64,000 bases of DNA from Treponema sp. C6A8 (GTDB taxonomy: Bacteria > Spirochaetota > Spirochaetia > Treponematales > Treponemataceae), in contig NZ_JHVB01000001.1 of the NCBI RefSeq assembly GCF_000619925.1, positions 62,001 to 126,000 of the forward strand. The letters run 5' to 3'. Under the pieces are notes generated by a model. It was not told the DNA's origin. It made no database searches and worked only from the letters and a program-made list of their open reading frames with translations. The translations under genes and the position numbers were made by a program. Positions 33,545-41,722 of the stretch are shown piece by piece (position 1 is the stretch's first letter; the number at the start of each line of letters is the position of its first letter).

Positions 33545-33768
33545 AATAAACCTTCCTTCTGGTTATTTATGATTTGAATGAGTAATACATTCTGATTAAT
33601 AAGATAATACACAATTAACTGAGTGTCAAATAAAATTTACTTACAATTGTAAAAAAAAATATACTATAAACCTAAAAGTTTAGAGTGATATTTTTTATAC
33701 AATCGAACTGTGATGCCCGTTTGCTTACAGCTTCCTGAATGTAAGATATCCGTACGATAAAATTATTG

Positions 33769-33922
33769 CAACATAACCGGAAATATATTTCAATATAAGT
33801 GTGATTATGTTGTAACATAAGTTTGCTTATATTGTAACATAAGCATGATTATGCAGCTGAATAAAGAGAATTATATTGCTGTATAAGTTTGATTATGTGA
33901 CTGTATACGGAGATATGTCCGT
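33769..33922. repeat. Tandem array of 22-bp dyad units
   Basis: Seven consecutive units of exactly 22 bp start at 33769, 33791, 33813, 33835, 33857, 33879 and 33901; two weaker units may precede (33725, 33747). Units 2-6 share ATAAG, about 5 bases, TTATG/A: each is a small dyad with a loop of about 6 bases. The last unit keeps a dyad with other bases (ACGGA/TCCGT), a compensating change. Linkers can also pair between units (TTATGTT-G-TAACATAA). There are no unique spacers, so it is not CRISPR. It fills most of a 407-bp gap between two minus-strand genes. Possible roles are protein-binding iterons or an RNA hairpin array. Confidence 0.75.
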
Positions 33923-33951
33923 GATACAGTCATAGTGGGAGGTGGGGGGAC

Positions 33952-34554
33952 TTAGTATTTGTTTCTCAGCTGGATTACAGAATGTACCTGATATTTTTTA
34001 AGTACAAGGTTCCAGTGGGTAGAGGCTGTGCTTAAAGCTTTAAAGCCGAAGTCAGTGCGGAATTCTTTTAGAGATTTTCCGCTCATCATGTAATGGAACG
34101 CGCTTTTTTGTTTGTCTGAAAGTTTATTGTAAATATCTGAGTTCGATTCATAATTTTTATTTTTTAGTATAATACTTCCTTTTGAATGGTAGGATGTATT
34201 GGTTTCAATGGCTTTTTTGCAGTGAATTAATTCATCCTGGTGCTTAAGATTAATGAGTATGTGCCGTATTCCATGTTGAAAAAGCAGTTCCAGATTTTTC
34301 TGCGATACAGAAACCTGTGAAAGTCCAAGAATGTGTTCCTTTACATTCTTCTTTGCAAGAGAAATAGCAAAATCCAGCTGCCAGAAATGTAATGATGCAT
34401 TAATACAGATTGAATCAAACTGCTCTGGTGAATTTTTGAGTTCATCAGTTGTTCCTGCAAAAAAGATTCTGCAGTTTCCAAAAAGGAAGTTTACTGTGGG
34501 TGTTAAAAATACCGCCTGGTTTTGTGGGAAACCATAGATTAAAACTTTTTTCAT
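33952..34554 (-). CDS. LuxR-type HTH protein with receiver-like N-terminus
   Basis: A 200-residue protein. The N-terminal 125 residues have alternating strands and helices like a receiver domain (KKVLIYGFPQNQ, FDSICINASL, HILGLSQV, HILINLKH) but lack the acidic phospho-acceptor set. Residues about 143-200 form a NarL/LuxR-like helix-turn-helix: LSDKQKSAFHYMMSGKSLKEF, then TASTHWNLVLKKYQVHSVIQL. It is likely a DNA-binding regulator that does not depend on phosphorylation. It lies alone between the 22-bp array and the lysin cassette. The target is unknown. Confidence 0.65.
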   Translation of the reverse strand: MKKVLIYGFPQNQAVFLTPTVNFLFGNCRIFFAGTTDELKNSPEQFDSICINASLHFWQLDFAISLAKKNVKEHILGLSQVSVSQKNLELLFQHGIRHILINLKHQDELIHCKKAIETNTSYHSKGSIILKNKNYESNSDIYNKLSDKQKSAFHYMMSGKSLKEFRTDFGFKALSTASTHWNLVLKKYQVHSVIQLRNKY

Positions 34555-34654
34555 AGCTTTTCTCCATATTTTTAGTTATTTTTAGTACTTTTGTACTATA
34601 AATATCGGAATGTTATAAAGTAACATAACAAAAAATTATAAAATAAATTCAAAC

Positions 34655-34696
34655 TGCGGCCACAGATAATGAAAAATGCATGTCACTGCAGCCGCA
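34655..34696. terminator. Inverted repeat after the DUF4469 gene
   Basis: TGCGGC (34655-34660) and GCCGCA (34691-34696), with flanking ACT/AGT, form a long-looped dyad just past the end of the minus-strand DUF4469 gene. There is no strong T tract. It may be a weak terminator. Confidence 0.35.
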
Positions 34697-34714
34697 AGTT
34701 GGGCTAACTGTTAT

Positions 34715-35488
34715 TTATTCAACTATAAAAGTCTTGTCAAACACTTCACAAACAGTTTCTTTTGACGGATTCTGTTTTGATTTTTGTGTCTTAATCATAA
34801 GACTGTAGGTTCCTGACGCTAAGGAAGCTGGAACAGAACAAATTATTTCTGCAGTTCCATTCTTTGCCATTTTATCATTCTTAATACATACTTCTTCCTT
34901 TGTGTCCCTGTTTACAAAATAAAGACCAACATCTTCGTTTGTACCGGTAATAAAAAGATTTTTGCCCTTAATTACAAGCTGACCGCCTGGGGTGAAAACA
35001 CCGTCTTTTCCGCTTTCAATATCAAGCACTTCAATAAGTTCCGGCATATGAGTATTGCCCTGACCAATTACCGGACGAACAGTAGATGCAAGCTCCTTAG
35101 TTTCCTTATTTGTTCTGAATCCAATGTCAATAAAGTGCTTTAATGGATCAAAAACAGACTGACTTGATTCAAAACTCCCCAGAAGCTTTGCATAAAGGAC
35201 GCCAATTCCAAAGTCAACTACGGCACCGTTCAGAATACGGTCAATCATGGCTGCGTTCAGCTTGTTCCATAAAGTAACAATTCCTACCGTGTTTTCATTA
35301 GAAATTACACCTGTTGCAATAAGATCATTTGCAATGTCTTCCATGCTGAGTCTATTACGGAACATTGTTTTTGCATGGTAGGTAACCTTTCCGTCTTCCG
35401 TTTTACGCATATTTGTAGGGTAGAGTCTTACCGGAAGTTTATACGATTTGTATTCAATATTTTCCTGTGCAAGTGTGTTAATATTCAT
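34715..35488 (-). CDS. HU-like DNA-binding domain plus DUF4469 protein
   Basis: A 257-residue protein. The N-terminal 130 residues resemble the HU/IHF-like domain found in Bacteroidetes and Treponema proteins of this type (SMEDIANDLIATG, then NKLNAAMIDRILNGAVVDFGIGVLYAKL). Residues about 150-257 match DUF4469, an Ig-like fold, beginning PVIGQGNTHMPELIEVLDIESG and FTPGGQLVIKG. The role is unknown. Such proteins often sit beside lysin/holin-like genes in mobile or prophage-derived cassettes, and here an NlpC/P60 protein and a small membrane protein lie directly upstream in the same operon. Confidence 0.75.
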   Translation of the reverse strand: MNINTLAQENIEYKSYKLPVRLYPTNMRKTEDGKVTYHAKTMFRNRLSMEDIANDLIATGVISNENTVGIVTLWNKLNAAMIDRILNGAVVDFGIGVLYAKLLGSFESSQSVFDPLKHFIDIGFRTNKETKELASTVRPVIGQGNTHMPELIEVLDIESGKDGVFTPGGQLVIKGKNLFITGTNEDVGLYFVNRDTKEEVCIKNDKMAKNGTAEIICSVPASLASGTYSLMIKTQKSKQNPSKETVCEVFDKTFIVE

Positions 35489-35494
35489 TTTATT

Positions 35495-35743
35495 TTATAC
35501 TCCTGTTTCTGGTGTTTCTGATTTTATTTTTGTAATTATTTCTTTTCCGGTGCGGTTTGCGATGATTCCAAAGACCAGTGAACACCACACTACGCCAGAA
35601 ATTATCCCGCACTTTAGAAAAAAACAGCCGACCACAAATGCAAGTCCCTTAAAGCTGATAAGCTTAGCCACAAGATATATAACCCTTTTGAGCACCAGCA
35701 TGAACAGCTGCCTGAATGTGCTTTGAATCAGGTTTATGCCCAT
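35495..35743 (-). CDS. Small membrane protein, holin-like
   Basis: An 82-residue protein with two hydrophobic segments (about 12-32 and 35-60) and a charged tail (KEIITKIKSETPETGV). Its first codons overlap the last 10 bases of the NlpC/P60 gene, and it lies 6 bases before the DUF4469 gene. Size, two-helix layout and pairing with a cell-wall hydrolase suggest a holin-like function, but no family motif was recognised. Confidence 0.55.
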   Translation of the reverse strand: MGINLIQSTFRQLFMLVLKRVIYLVAKLISFKGLAFVVGCFFLKCGIISGVVWCSLVFGIIANRTGKEIITKIKSETPETGV

Positions 35744-36201
35744 TTACCCTCCTTGAGTTTACGTCTGGTGAAAAGAAACGGCGAATATATTCTCTTAAGT
35801 TCCGTAAGTGTGCGCGGTGTGCCGCCATGTTCTTCCAGGCTTGATTCGTTCATGAATAAACCTTTACCCATGTAACCGGCTACGTGAACGGCTTTTCCTT
35901 CATTGTTTAAGAAGAAAGCTGCCTGAATGCCGTCGTAGTCTTCTGCAGGAACTGTAAAATAATTTCTGTATAAAGAATCTGCCGTAACCCGAATGTTTTT
36001 TTTGTACAGTGCATTAAGGCTTGCGCAGACTGTGCCGGAACAGTCACTGCTTTCTGTAGTTTCATCACCCCATACATAAGGTGTGCCGTTAAATTCTGCA
36101 AGCAGATTGTGGAACATTTCCATCTTGCCGCAGCCCTGAGCTTCAAGAAAATCTGAATACTTTTTCAAACTTTCTTCTGCCTGTTTTGAATAGTCTTTCA
36201 T
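35734..36201 (-). CDS. NlpC/P60-family cell-wall hydrolase
   Basis: A 155-residue protein. The catalytic Cys is in 'YVWGDETTESSDCSGTVCAS', the usual D-C-S-G of NlpC/P60 peptidases, and the catalytic His in AVHVAGYMG. The family cuts peptide bonds in peptidoglycan stems. There is no signal peptide, so export would need help, as with phage endolysins that use a holin. It heads a three-gene minus-strand operon with the holin-like and DUF4469 genes. GGAGG lies before the ATG. Confidence 0.85.
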   Translation of the reverse strand: MKDYSKQAEESLKKYSDFLEAQGCGKMEMFHNLLAEFNGTPYVWGDETTESSDCSGTVCASLNALYKKNIRVTADSLYRNYFTVPAEDYDGIQAAFFLNNEGKAVHVAGYMGKGLFMNESSLEEHGGTPRTLTELKRIYSPFLFTRRKLKEGKWA

Positions 36202-36435
36202 GAAGACCTCCTGTGTTTTTAAGATGGTCTAACCATAACAGAAAAAAGAGGCGAAAAAACTCGTAGTTTTATTAACGTGTGGTGGGGAAATGATGTAAAT
36301 TGATATTGATTCCTACTGAAAATCAAGCGATAAATCAAATCAAAAGCAGGAAGATGTTGAAAAAGAAATAATTCTAAAATCAGAGATTCCGTTAGGAATC
36401 TCCAATCCGTGTGATATTGTTTTAGTGAGGTTCAT

Positions 36436-36606
36436 ATGCTTAAATACGAAGAACAAACCGGTAAAATTATAAATGTCGTATCCGTGAAAAAATGTAGAGA
36501 AATTCCGGCGTTGCCTGTTTATATGCCCCTTGAAGAAAATATTTTTTATTCAGAAATTCATGATTCAGAAGAAAAAATTGGACTTTCTGGCAGTAAATGC
36601 AATTAA
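36436..36606 (+). CDS. Small hypothetical protein (56 aa)
   Basis: An open frame of 56 codons with a good ribosome site (GTGAGG, 5 bases before ATG), beginning MLKYEEQTGKIINVVSVKK and ending GLSGSKCN. It stands alone on the plus strand in a long AT-rich gap. No family was recognised. Composition is mixed and not obviously noise, but length alone gives weak support. Confidence 0.4.
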   Translation: MLKYEEQTGKIINVVSVKKCREIPALPVYMPLEENIFYSEIHDSEEKIGLSGSKCN

Positions 36607-37139
36607 TAAGATTAGAGAAGTGATTTTTGTTTTCATTTAATTATTTCCTATGATTTTTTAATATACGTGGCCATTAGTCAGGGCTGAAAAATATAGCAGA
36701 AAAGAAAATTTGATGCTATATGTAATATTCAATTTATCAGGAAATCTGTAGTATAACTATTTTTAAATGACAAGCTAACTTAATATTGTATTAATTGATA
36801 TATATATAATCATTAGAATTCCTTACGATCATCGATGCTCAGAATTTAAACATATTAATAAAATAAAATAATTTCTTATTGTTCTGAAGCAGGCTGATTT
36901 TCTCAGAATTTCATGCAAGAAAAATCTTACAATTTGTAATAAACAGCTTTTATCCGATAAATGTAAAGAGTGCCTTAAAAAAACTCTTAATTATTTATAA
37001 TATGGAAGCGCTGTTTTATTCACAAAATGAGAAATTTTTTTGACAAAAGATTCTATGTATGATATATTTGTTACTAACAGTACCTGTTCTTATTTTGTTT
37101 CCTCGTGAAACATTATGTAGAGCAGGCCTTTTTTTTATT
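36607..37139. other. AT-rich gap, no gene seen
   Basis: 533 bases of strongly AT-rich sequence. No convincing coding frame, RNA gene or repeat was found. A run CCTCGTGAAA...GGCC followed by eight T (about 37102-37137) ends directly before the AbiF-like start and may be the tail of an older terminator. Confidence 0.5.
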
Positions 37140-38387
37140 ATGCAAAAAATAGAGTTTACAAAACCTGCATTAACAATCTCTCAACAAATAGCAAGATTAA
37201 CCTCAAGAGGAATGACAATAAATGATGTCAGTATGGCTCACAAAAAATTGTCTGAATTAAATTATTACAGATTAGAAGGATATTGGTTACCATTCGAATC
37301 AGACCATAAATGTGCCACCTTCATAACAGGTTCTAATTTTTCCCTTGTTTTGAATTGGTATAATGTTGATATGGAATTGCGGTCTATTCTTTTTGAAGCA
37401 ATCAGTTCTATAGAGGTGTCTTTTAGAACTAAATGGGCTTATTATCTATCAACAAAATATGGACCCTTTAGTTATTTAAATCCACAATATTTTCACGATA
37501 GAAAGAAATGGTTAGAATCGATAAATAAATTTTCTGCAGATGTGTTTAGGTCAAAAGAAAATTTTGTAAAACATTTTATTGAAACTTATAAAGAGTTTTT
37601 TCCGCCTGAATGGGCTGCTGTAGAAGTTATGTCTTTAGGAACTTTGTCTCATTTATATGAATATATGAACGAAGAAATGCCTGTGGACTCATCTGATTTA
37701 ATACCAGCTAAGGCTGCAATTGCTAATGATTATGGTTTGTCAATTAAAGAACTTGTGTCTTGGATGCGTACAATAAATGTATGTAGAAACTTTTGTGCCC
37801 ATCAATCTAGATTAATAGCATCATATCTAACATCGCAGCCAATTGCGCCTAATTCAACTAATCCTTTATCCCATGTATGGTGTTTTCAATATATGGCAAA
37901 AGATAATATTTCTATAGAATTACTACCAGATGGAATGTTGAAGACTTGTACAGGAGTAGAAATTTTATTGTCTGGAAGAAGTTCTGTTGGGGATTTACCA
38001 ACAGGATTATTAATTTATTTACCTGATAATGCAATTATAAGAAATGATACAGGTGATGCTTATAATCTACCTGATGGAACTGTTCTATTACTACCAATAG
38101 GGTATAAGATTGGGGTTCTAACAAATACAATTTTTAAAATTCCCAAAGGTTCAATTTTAACATTTCCACTAAGTTTTACACCGGGGGTTTCAGATTTAGA
38201 GCCTTTTTGTACACGAACGAATAATTTATGGTATAATGCTGTAATTTCGATTTGCTATATGTATAATAAAGTAATGGGTACAGATGCAATAAAAGAAAAA
38301 ATACGCAATTTATTAAAGAAAAATACAATATGCTCACATTTGTTAGGTTTTCCCAAAAACTGGGAGACTATAAGTTATTGGCTATAA
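37140..38387 (+). CDS. AbiF/Abi_2-family HEPN protein with inserted beta-repeat
   Basis: A 415-residue protein. The ATG at 37140 (MQKIEFTKPALTI) gives the usual Abi_2 start; the frame opens at 37059. Abi_2 motifs are visible: SQQIARLTSRGM, KLSELNYYRLEGYWLPFE, RSILFEAISSIEVSFRTKW, PEWAAVEVMSLGTLS. A HEPN RNase motif R-x4-H is present at Arg216-His221 (RNFCAH). This family gives abortive infection against phages. Between about 252 and 360 lies an insertion not usual for the family, made of repeated LPDG/LPTG/LPDN/IPKG turns between short hydrophobic strands. The normal end (WYNAVISICYMYNKV) then resumes. Regulation is unknown. The ribosome site is weak. Confidence 0.82.
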   Translation: MQKIEFTKPALTISQQIARLTSRGMTINDVSMAHKKLSELNYYRLEGYWLPFESDHKCATFITGSNFSLVLNWYNVDMELRSILFEAISSIEVSFRTKWAYYLSTKYGPFSYLNPQYFHDRKKWLESINKFSADVFRSKENFVKHFIETYKEFFPPEWAAVEVMSLGTLSHLYEYMNEEMPVDSSDLIPAKAAIANDYGLSIKELVSWMRTINVCRNFCAHQSRLIASYLTSQPIAPNSTNPLSHVWCFQYMAKDNISIELLPDGMLKTCTGVEILLSGRSSVGDLPTGLLIYLPDNAIIRNDTGDAYNLPDGTVLLLPIGYKIGVLTNTIFKIPKGSILTFPLSFTPGVSDLEPFCTRTNNLWYNAVISICYMYNKVMGTDAIKEKIRNLLKKNTICSHLLGFPKNWETISYWL

Positions 38388-38656
38388 ATGCGATACACTG
38401 TTCAGTTATTGGGATTCGGCATATAAGATTTCCTCCGTCATATGAAGTAGGAATCATCATATAGTTTTAGTACATAGAAACGGTATATCATCTGTTGTAA
38501 ATGCTGATATATAATTTAGAAAACTGTCCAGAATAAATTGCACTACTATATATGAATTTTCGGTTGAAGAGTATGGTTTATTTCGTATTGAATGGAATTA
38601 TAAATATTTAAACAATAGAAAAGAATAGAAGCCAAAGTTTTTAGTAATTTAATTTA
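38388..38656. other. AT-rich spacer after the AbiF-like gene
   Basis: 269 bases without a supported gene. A short frame near 38565-38630 (reading SVEEYGLFRIEWNYKY) may be a gene fragment but has no start or partner. Confidence 0.35.
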
Positions 38657-38821
38657 TATTCAATTTTTGAACATTTACCCCAAGTCATGCGGTATAATAA
38701 AATTATTATATTAAAAGGCAACCAGTGTCAGGCTCGGAGCTTGGTTCAAGCACGGCAAGCCGGGTGGGGTAATCTTTCTTTTTGGTGACTGCGTTTTTAC
38801 ACGTATTTGCCAGTGGGAAGG
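38657..38821 (+). promoter_or_regulatory. Promoter and structured leader, copy 1
   Basis: This 165-bp module is homologous over its full length to 40461-40625. It includes a TATAAT box (about 38692) and three hairpins: GGCA/TGTC (38717-38729), GCTTG-GTT-CAAGC (38739-38751) and TGCGT, hexaloop TTTTAC, ACGTA (38790-38805). It also keeps GGGTGGGG and a TTTGCC end. In copy 2 the second stem reads GTTTG/CAAAC and the first GACA/TGTC, i.e. pairing is kept while bases change. Here it precedes a broken gene and the FRG gene. No known riboswitch family was recognised. Confidence 0.65.
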
Positions 38822-39283
38822 TGTCCTATTTATCAATTATCAGATGAAAATTGTAAAAAACAAATAAAAAGTTATGTTACTGATTTAGAACTAACAAATG
38901 GAGTAAAGCAGCCTGATGATAAGTTAGACTTTTATATAATGAAACTTCTATTCTTTACGACAAAAATAGAGAATGTTAATCTTGATATTATATCTGTTTT
39001 AACTTCTTATCCTCCGGATACTTTCTCTTCAAAATTTTTTCCTTTGCAAAATATGGTTACTTCTATATGTAAAATAGAAAAGAGTTTTGCTGAATAATTA
39101 AAAGCTATAAAGATGACGAAGTTACTGCAAGAATTAATAAAACCAGAGAAACTTTTAGAACAAATTTGAGAAGTTTAGAAAGAAAAGAACTTAATAACTC
39201 GTATGGGTGCTAATAAAAACAGTTATTGGATAATAAATACTTCAAGCACATACCTACCACAGGCAACAACCCACAGAAAATAA
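38822..39283 (+). pseudogene. Broken gene, possible winged-helix remnant
   Basis: An open frame of about 90 codons (to 39097: ...IYQLSDENCKKQIKSYV... ...ICKIEKSFAE) has its only start inside the leader. It is followed by a second frame reading TRETFRTNLRSLERKEL, which continues after a +1 shift near 39199 as TRMGANKNSYWIIN and ends at 39283. The joined string looks like the C-terminal winged helix of AlbA_2-type regulators (LIxRxGSxKxGYW). Taken together this suggests a decayed gene with at least one frameshift. The identity of the 5' part is not known. Confidence 0.4.
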
Positions 39284-39342
39284 ATTCTGCTTTTGGTAAA
39301 ATAATAATAAAAGTTGTGACAAAAAGGGAATGGTTTTAGGCT

Positions 39343-40434
39343 ATGGATGAAAATATAGTTTTTGATGAAGATGGATTTCCGACTCTTTGTATTGTAAAAG
39401 AGAGAGGAAGAGAGGGGCTTTCTCTTCCTGATATAAAAATTGCTTCAAAATCGTTTTTCAGGCTTGATTATAATATGTGCCCTGTAAATGCATTCGGTAT
39501 GTTTTCTGCACCGCAAGGACAATATTCTGGTGTATATATGAAAACAAGAGAGCATACCTTCGGGATTATGCTGGGGGAAGAATGCAATCCGTTTTTATAT
39601 CGTGGCGAAAATCAAAAATATGATGATTTTGTACCATCTGCAAAAAGATATGATTTATCAAAAATTGATTCTAAATTAAAACAGTGCCTCAGCTGGATTA
39701 AAAAGCAGGAATTTATCAATCTTTTTAAGGAATCTCCATATTATAAACGCTGTAAGAAGTTTTCTGTCTTAGATTGTAATTACGATTTTGATTTGGAAGC
39801 AGTAGCTCAGCATTATGGTTTTGATACTAATTACATTGATGTAACAAAAGATTTGTTTACTGCCTTGTTTTTTGCCTATACCTATAAAGATAATAATGGC
39901 TATCATCCAATAGCAGACTTTTCAAAATATAGGCCAATGCTTTATACAGCAAATATGCAACTGTTTGATGAAAATATAATGGACCAGATAAAAATTATTG
40001 GTTTTCAAGCTGTAATGCGTCCTTATAAACAAAATGCGCTTGCTATAGATTTGTCTGATGTGTCAGTAAAGAAATATTTTTCTGTCTGGGAATTGCCAAA
40101 AGATTTTGCTGTTTCTAATGCAGTATTTGAACATTTTTATAAGGGTGCAGTTCTTTTTCCAGATGAAATAATATCAAGGCATGCAGATTATATTTTGAAT
40201 GATAATAATATTGATAGTTCTTTACTAAAAGAATTTTGCGTGAGTAATAAGCTGGATTATGACACTGTAAAAGAAAATCTTGAAAAAGAAGGCTTTGCAC
40301 TAACAACTTTACATTATGCTTTTTCGCCTGCAGAGTTATGTGTTATGAATACCGAAATATCTGGTGGAATAATTCCTTTTTTGAAAACAAAAATAGCATA
40401 TAGGGGAGTGAGTCCTATGGCAAGTGGGCAATAA
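39343..40434 (+). CDS. FRG-domain protein
   Basis: A 363-residue protein with the FRG domain: FLYRGENQKYDDFVPSAKR (about 83-101) with the R-G pair, then VAQHYGFDTNYIDVTKDLFTALFFA (about 163-187), the hallmark 'AQHYG-x-T-x-x-x-D-x-T'. FRG proteins are common in phage-defence and toxin-antitoxin loci; some are thought to act on nucleotides or RNA, but the activity is not settled. The C-terminal 120 residues carry no known motif. It is the last gene of the accessory island before the polysaccharide operon and stands between the two copies of the leader module, as if inserted there. Confidence 0.82.
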   Translation: MDENIVFDEDGFPTLCIVKERGREGLSLPDIKIASKSFFRLDYNMCPVNAFGMFSAPQGQYSGVYMKTREHTFGIMLGEECNPFLYRGENQKYDDFVPSAKRYDLSKIDSKLKQCLSWIKKQEFINLFKESPYYKRCKKFSVLDCNYDFDLEAVAQHYGFDTNYIDVTKDLFTALFFAYTYKDNNGYHPIADFSKYRPMLYTANMQLFDENIMDQIKIIGFQAVMRPYKQNALAIDLSDVSVKKYFSVWELPKDFAVSNAVFEHFYKGAVLFPDEIISRHADYILNDNNIDSSLLKEFCVSNKLDYDTVKENLEKEGFALTTLHYAFSPAELCVMNTEISGGIIPFLKTKIAYRGVSPMASGQ

Positions 40435-40460
40435 ATTTCGAAGAACTGAAAATCTGTAAA

Positions 40461-40625
40461 TATTCAAAAATTGAACACTTGAATATAATCATACGGAATA
40501 CTAAAATTGAAATATTAAAGACAGCCATTGTCTGCTATGGAGTTTGGTTCAAACACGTAAAACAGGGTGGGGAAAACTTCTTTTATAGGTGGTTGCGTTA
40601 TTCTACGTTTATGCCAAAGGGAGAG
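40461..40625 (+). promoter_or_regulatory. Promoter and structured leader of the polysaccharide operon, copy 2
   Basis: Homologue of 38657-38821. Hairpins: GACA/TGTC (40520-40532), GTTTG-GTT-CAAAC (40542-40554) and GCGT, hexaloop TATTCT, ACGT (40595-40608), with the conserved AGGGTGGGG between the last two. It ends 75 bases before pseB. A long operon behind a structured leader, in a genome region that encodes a LoaP-type protein, suggests an antitermination loading site. The motif GGTGGTTGCGTT has some likeness to the RfaH ops site, which is suggestive only. Confidence 0.65.
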
Positions 40626-40699
40626 TTATATTTAAATCTGTGTTTAATATTATTAATAAATATTTTATATAATTTTAATTATTTTTAGAGGAAAATCAT

Positions 40700-41698
40700 A
40701 TGCTTTCAAATTCAACAATTCTCATTACTGGTGGTACAGGTTCATTCGGTAACACATTTGTGCCAATGACTCTTGCAAAGTATAATCCAAAAAAAATCAT
40801 CATCTATTCTCGTGATGAAATGAAGCAGTGGAACATGGCAAAAAAATTTCAGGGGGATGAGCGTGTTCGTTTTTTTATTGGTGATGTTCGTGATAAAGAA
40901 CGTCTTATGAGAGCTCTTGATGGGGTTGATTATGTTGTTCATGCAGCTGCAACAAAAATTGTACCAACAGCTGAATACAATCCTTTTGAATGTATTAAAA
41001 CAAATGTTCATGGAGCTATGAATCTTATTGATGCTTGTCTTGATAAAGGTGTAAAGAAACTTGTGGCTCTTTCAACTGATAAAGCTTGTAAACCTGTAAA
41101 CCTTTATGGTGCAACAAAGTTGTGTTCAGATAAAATTTTCGTAGCTGGAAATTCTTATTCTGGAGGTAAATCAACAAAGTTTGCTGTTGTTCGTTACGGA
41201 AATGTAATGGGTAGCCGCGGTTCTGTTATTCCGTTCTTTATGGAAACTGCAAAGACTGGTAAACTTACTATTACTGATAAACGTATGACTCGCTTTATGA
41301 TTTCTCTAGAACAGGGTGTTGAACTTGTATGGCATGCTTTTGATGACATGGAAGGTGGAGAAATCTATGTAAAAAAAATCCCTTCAATGAATATCTGTGA
41401 TATTGCTTCTGCAGTTGATGCAAAGGCCGAACAGGTTGAAATTGGAATTCGTCCTGGCGAAAAGTTACATGAAGCTATGATTAGTCAGGAAGATGCATTT
41501 TATACATATGAATATCCAGAACATTTTAAGATTTTACCACAAATTTGCGAATGGGGTACTATTGAGAAAATGATAAAAGGTGGAAAGCGTGTTCCTGAAG
41601 GATTTAGTTATACATCAGATAATAATACTGAATGGATGACAATTCCCCAGTTGCAAGCTTGGATTGAAAAGAATCGTGCAAAAGTTGGAAATATTTAA
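40700..41698 (+). CDS. pseB: UDP-N-acetylglucosamine 4,6-dehydratase (inverting), PseB-like
   Basis: A 332-residue short-chain dehydrogenase-type enzyme. The NAD(P) site is ITGGTGSFGN, followed by the typical YSRDEMKQW, ALSTDKACKPVNLYGATK with the Y-x3-K catalytic pair, and RYGNVMGSRGSVIPFF. This is the FlaA1/PseB group, which converts UDP-GlcNAc to a 4-keto-6-deoxy sugar, the first step to pseudaminic acid and related sugars. GAGG lies before the ATG. It is the first gene of the operon. The pseF- and pseI-like genes downstream support the nonulosonic-acid role. Confidence 0.92.
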   Translation: MLSNSTILITGGTGSFGNTFVPMTLAKYNPKKIIIYSRDEMKQWNMAKKFQGDERVRFFIGDVRDKERLMRALDGVDYVVHAAATKIVPTAEYNPFECIKTNVHGAMNLIDACLDKGVKKLVALSTDKACKPVNLYGATKLCSDKIFVAGNSYSGGKSTKFAVVRYGNVMGSRGSVIPFFMETAKTGKLTITDKRMTRFMISLEQGVELVWHAFDDMEGGEIYVKKIPSMNICDIASAVDAKAEQVEIGIRPGEKLHEAMISQEDAFYTYEYPEHFKILPQICEWGTIEKMIKGGKRVPEGFSYTSDNNTEWMTIPQLQAWIEKNRAKVGNI

Positions 41699-41722
41699 AA
41701 TTCAGACTTTGGAGTTTTAATT

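Noticed and set aside
33769..33922. CRISPR array
   Set aside because: Units are contiguous and degenerate, with no unique spacers and no cas genes.
38806..38821. Cobalamin riboswitch, suggested by GCCAGTGGGAAGG in leader copy 1
   Set aside because: The rest of the cobalamin core is missing, and the downstream genes have no B12 link. Copy 2 does not keep the word.
40589..40600. A true RfaH ops site (GGTGGTTGCGTT)
   Set aside because: It matches only part of GGCGGTAGCGTG, and copy 1 matches less. The local protein is LoaP-like rather than RfaH-like.
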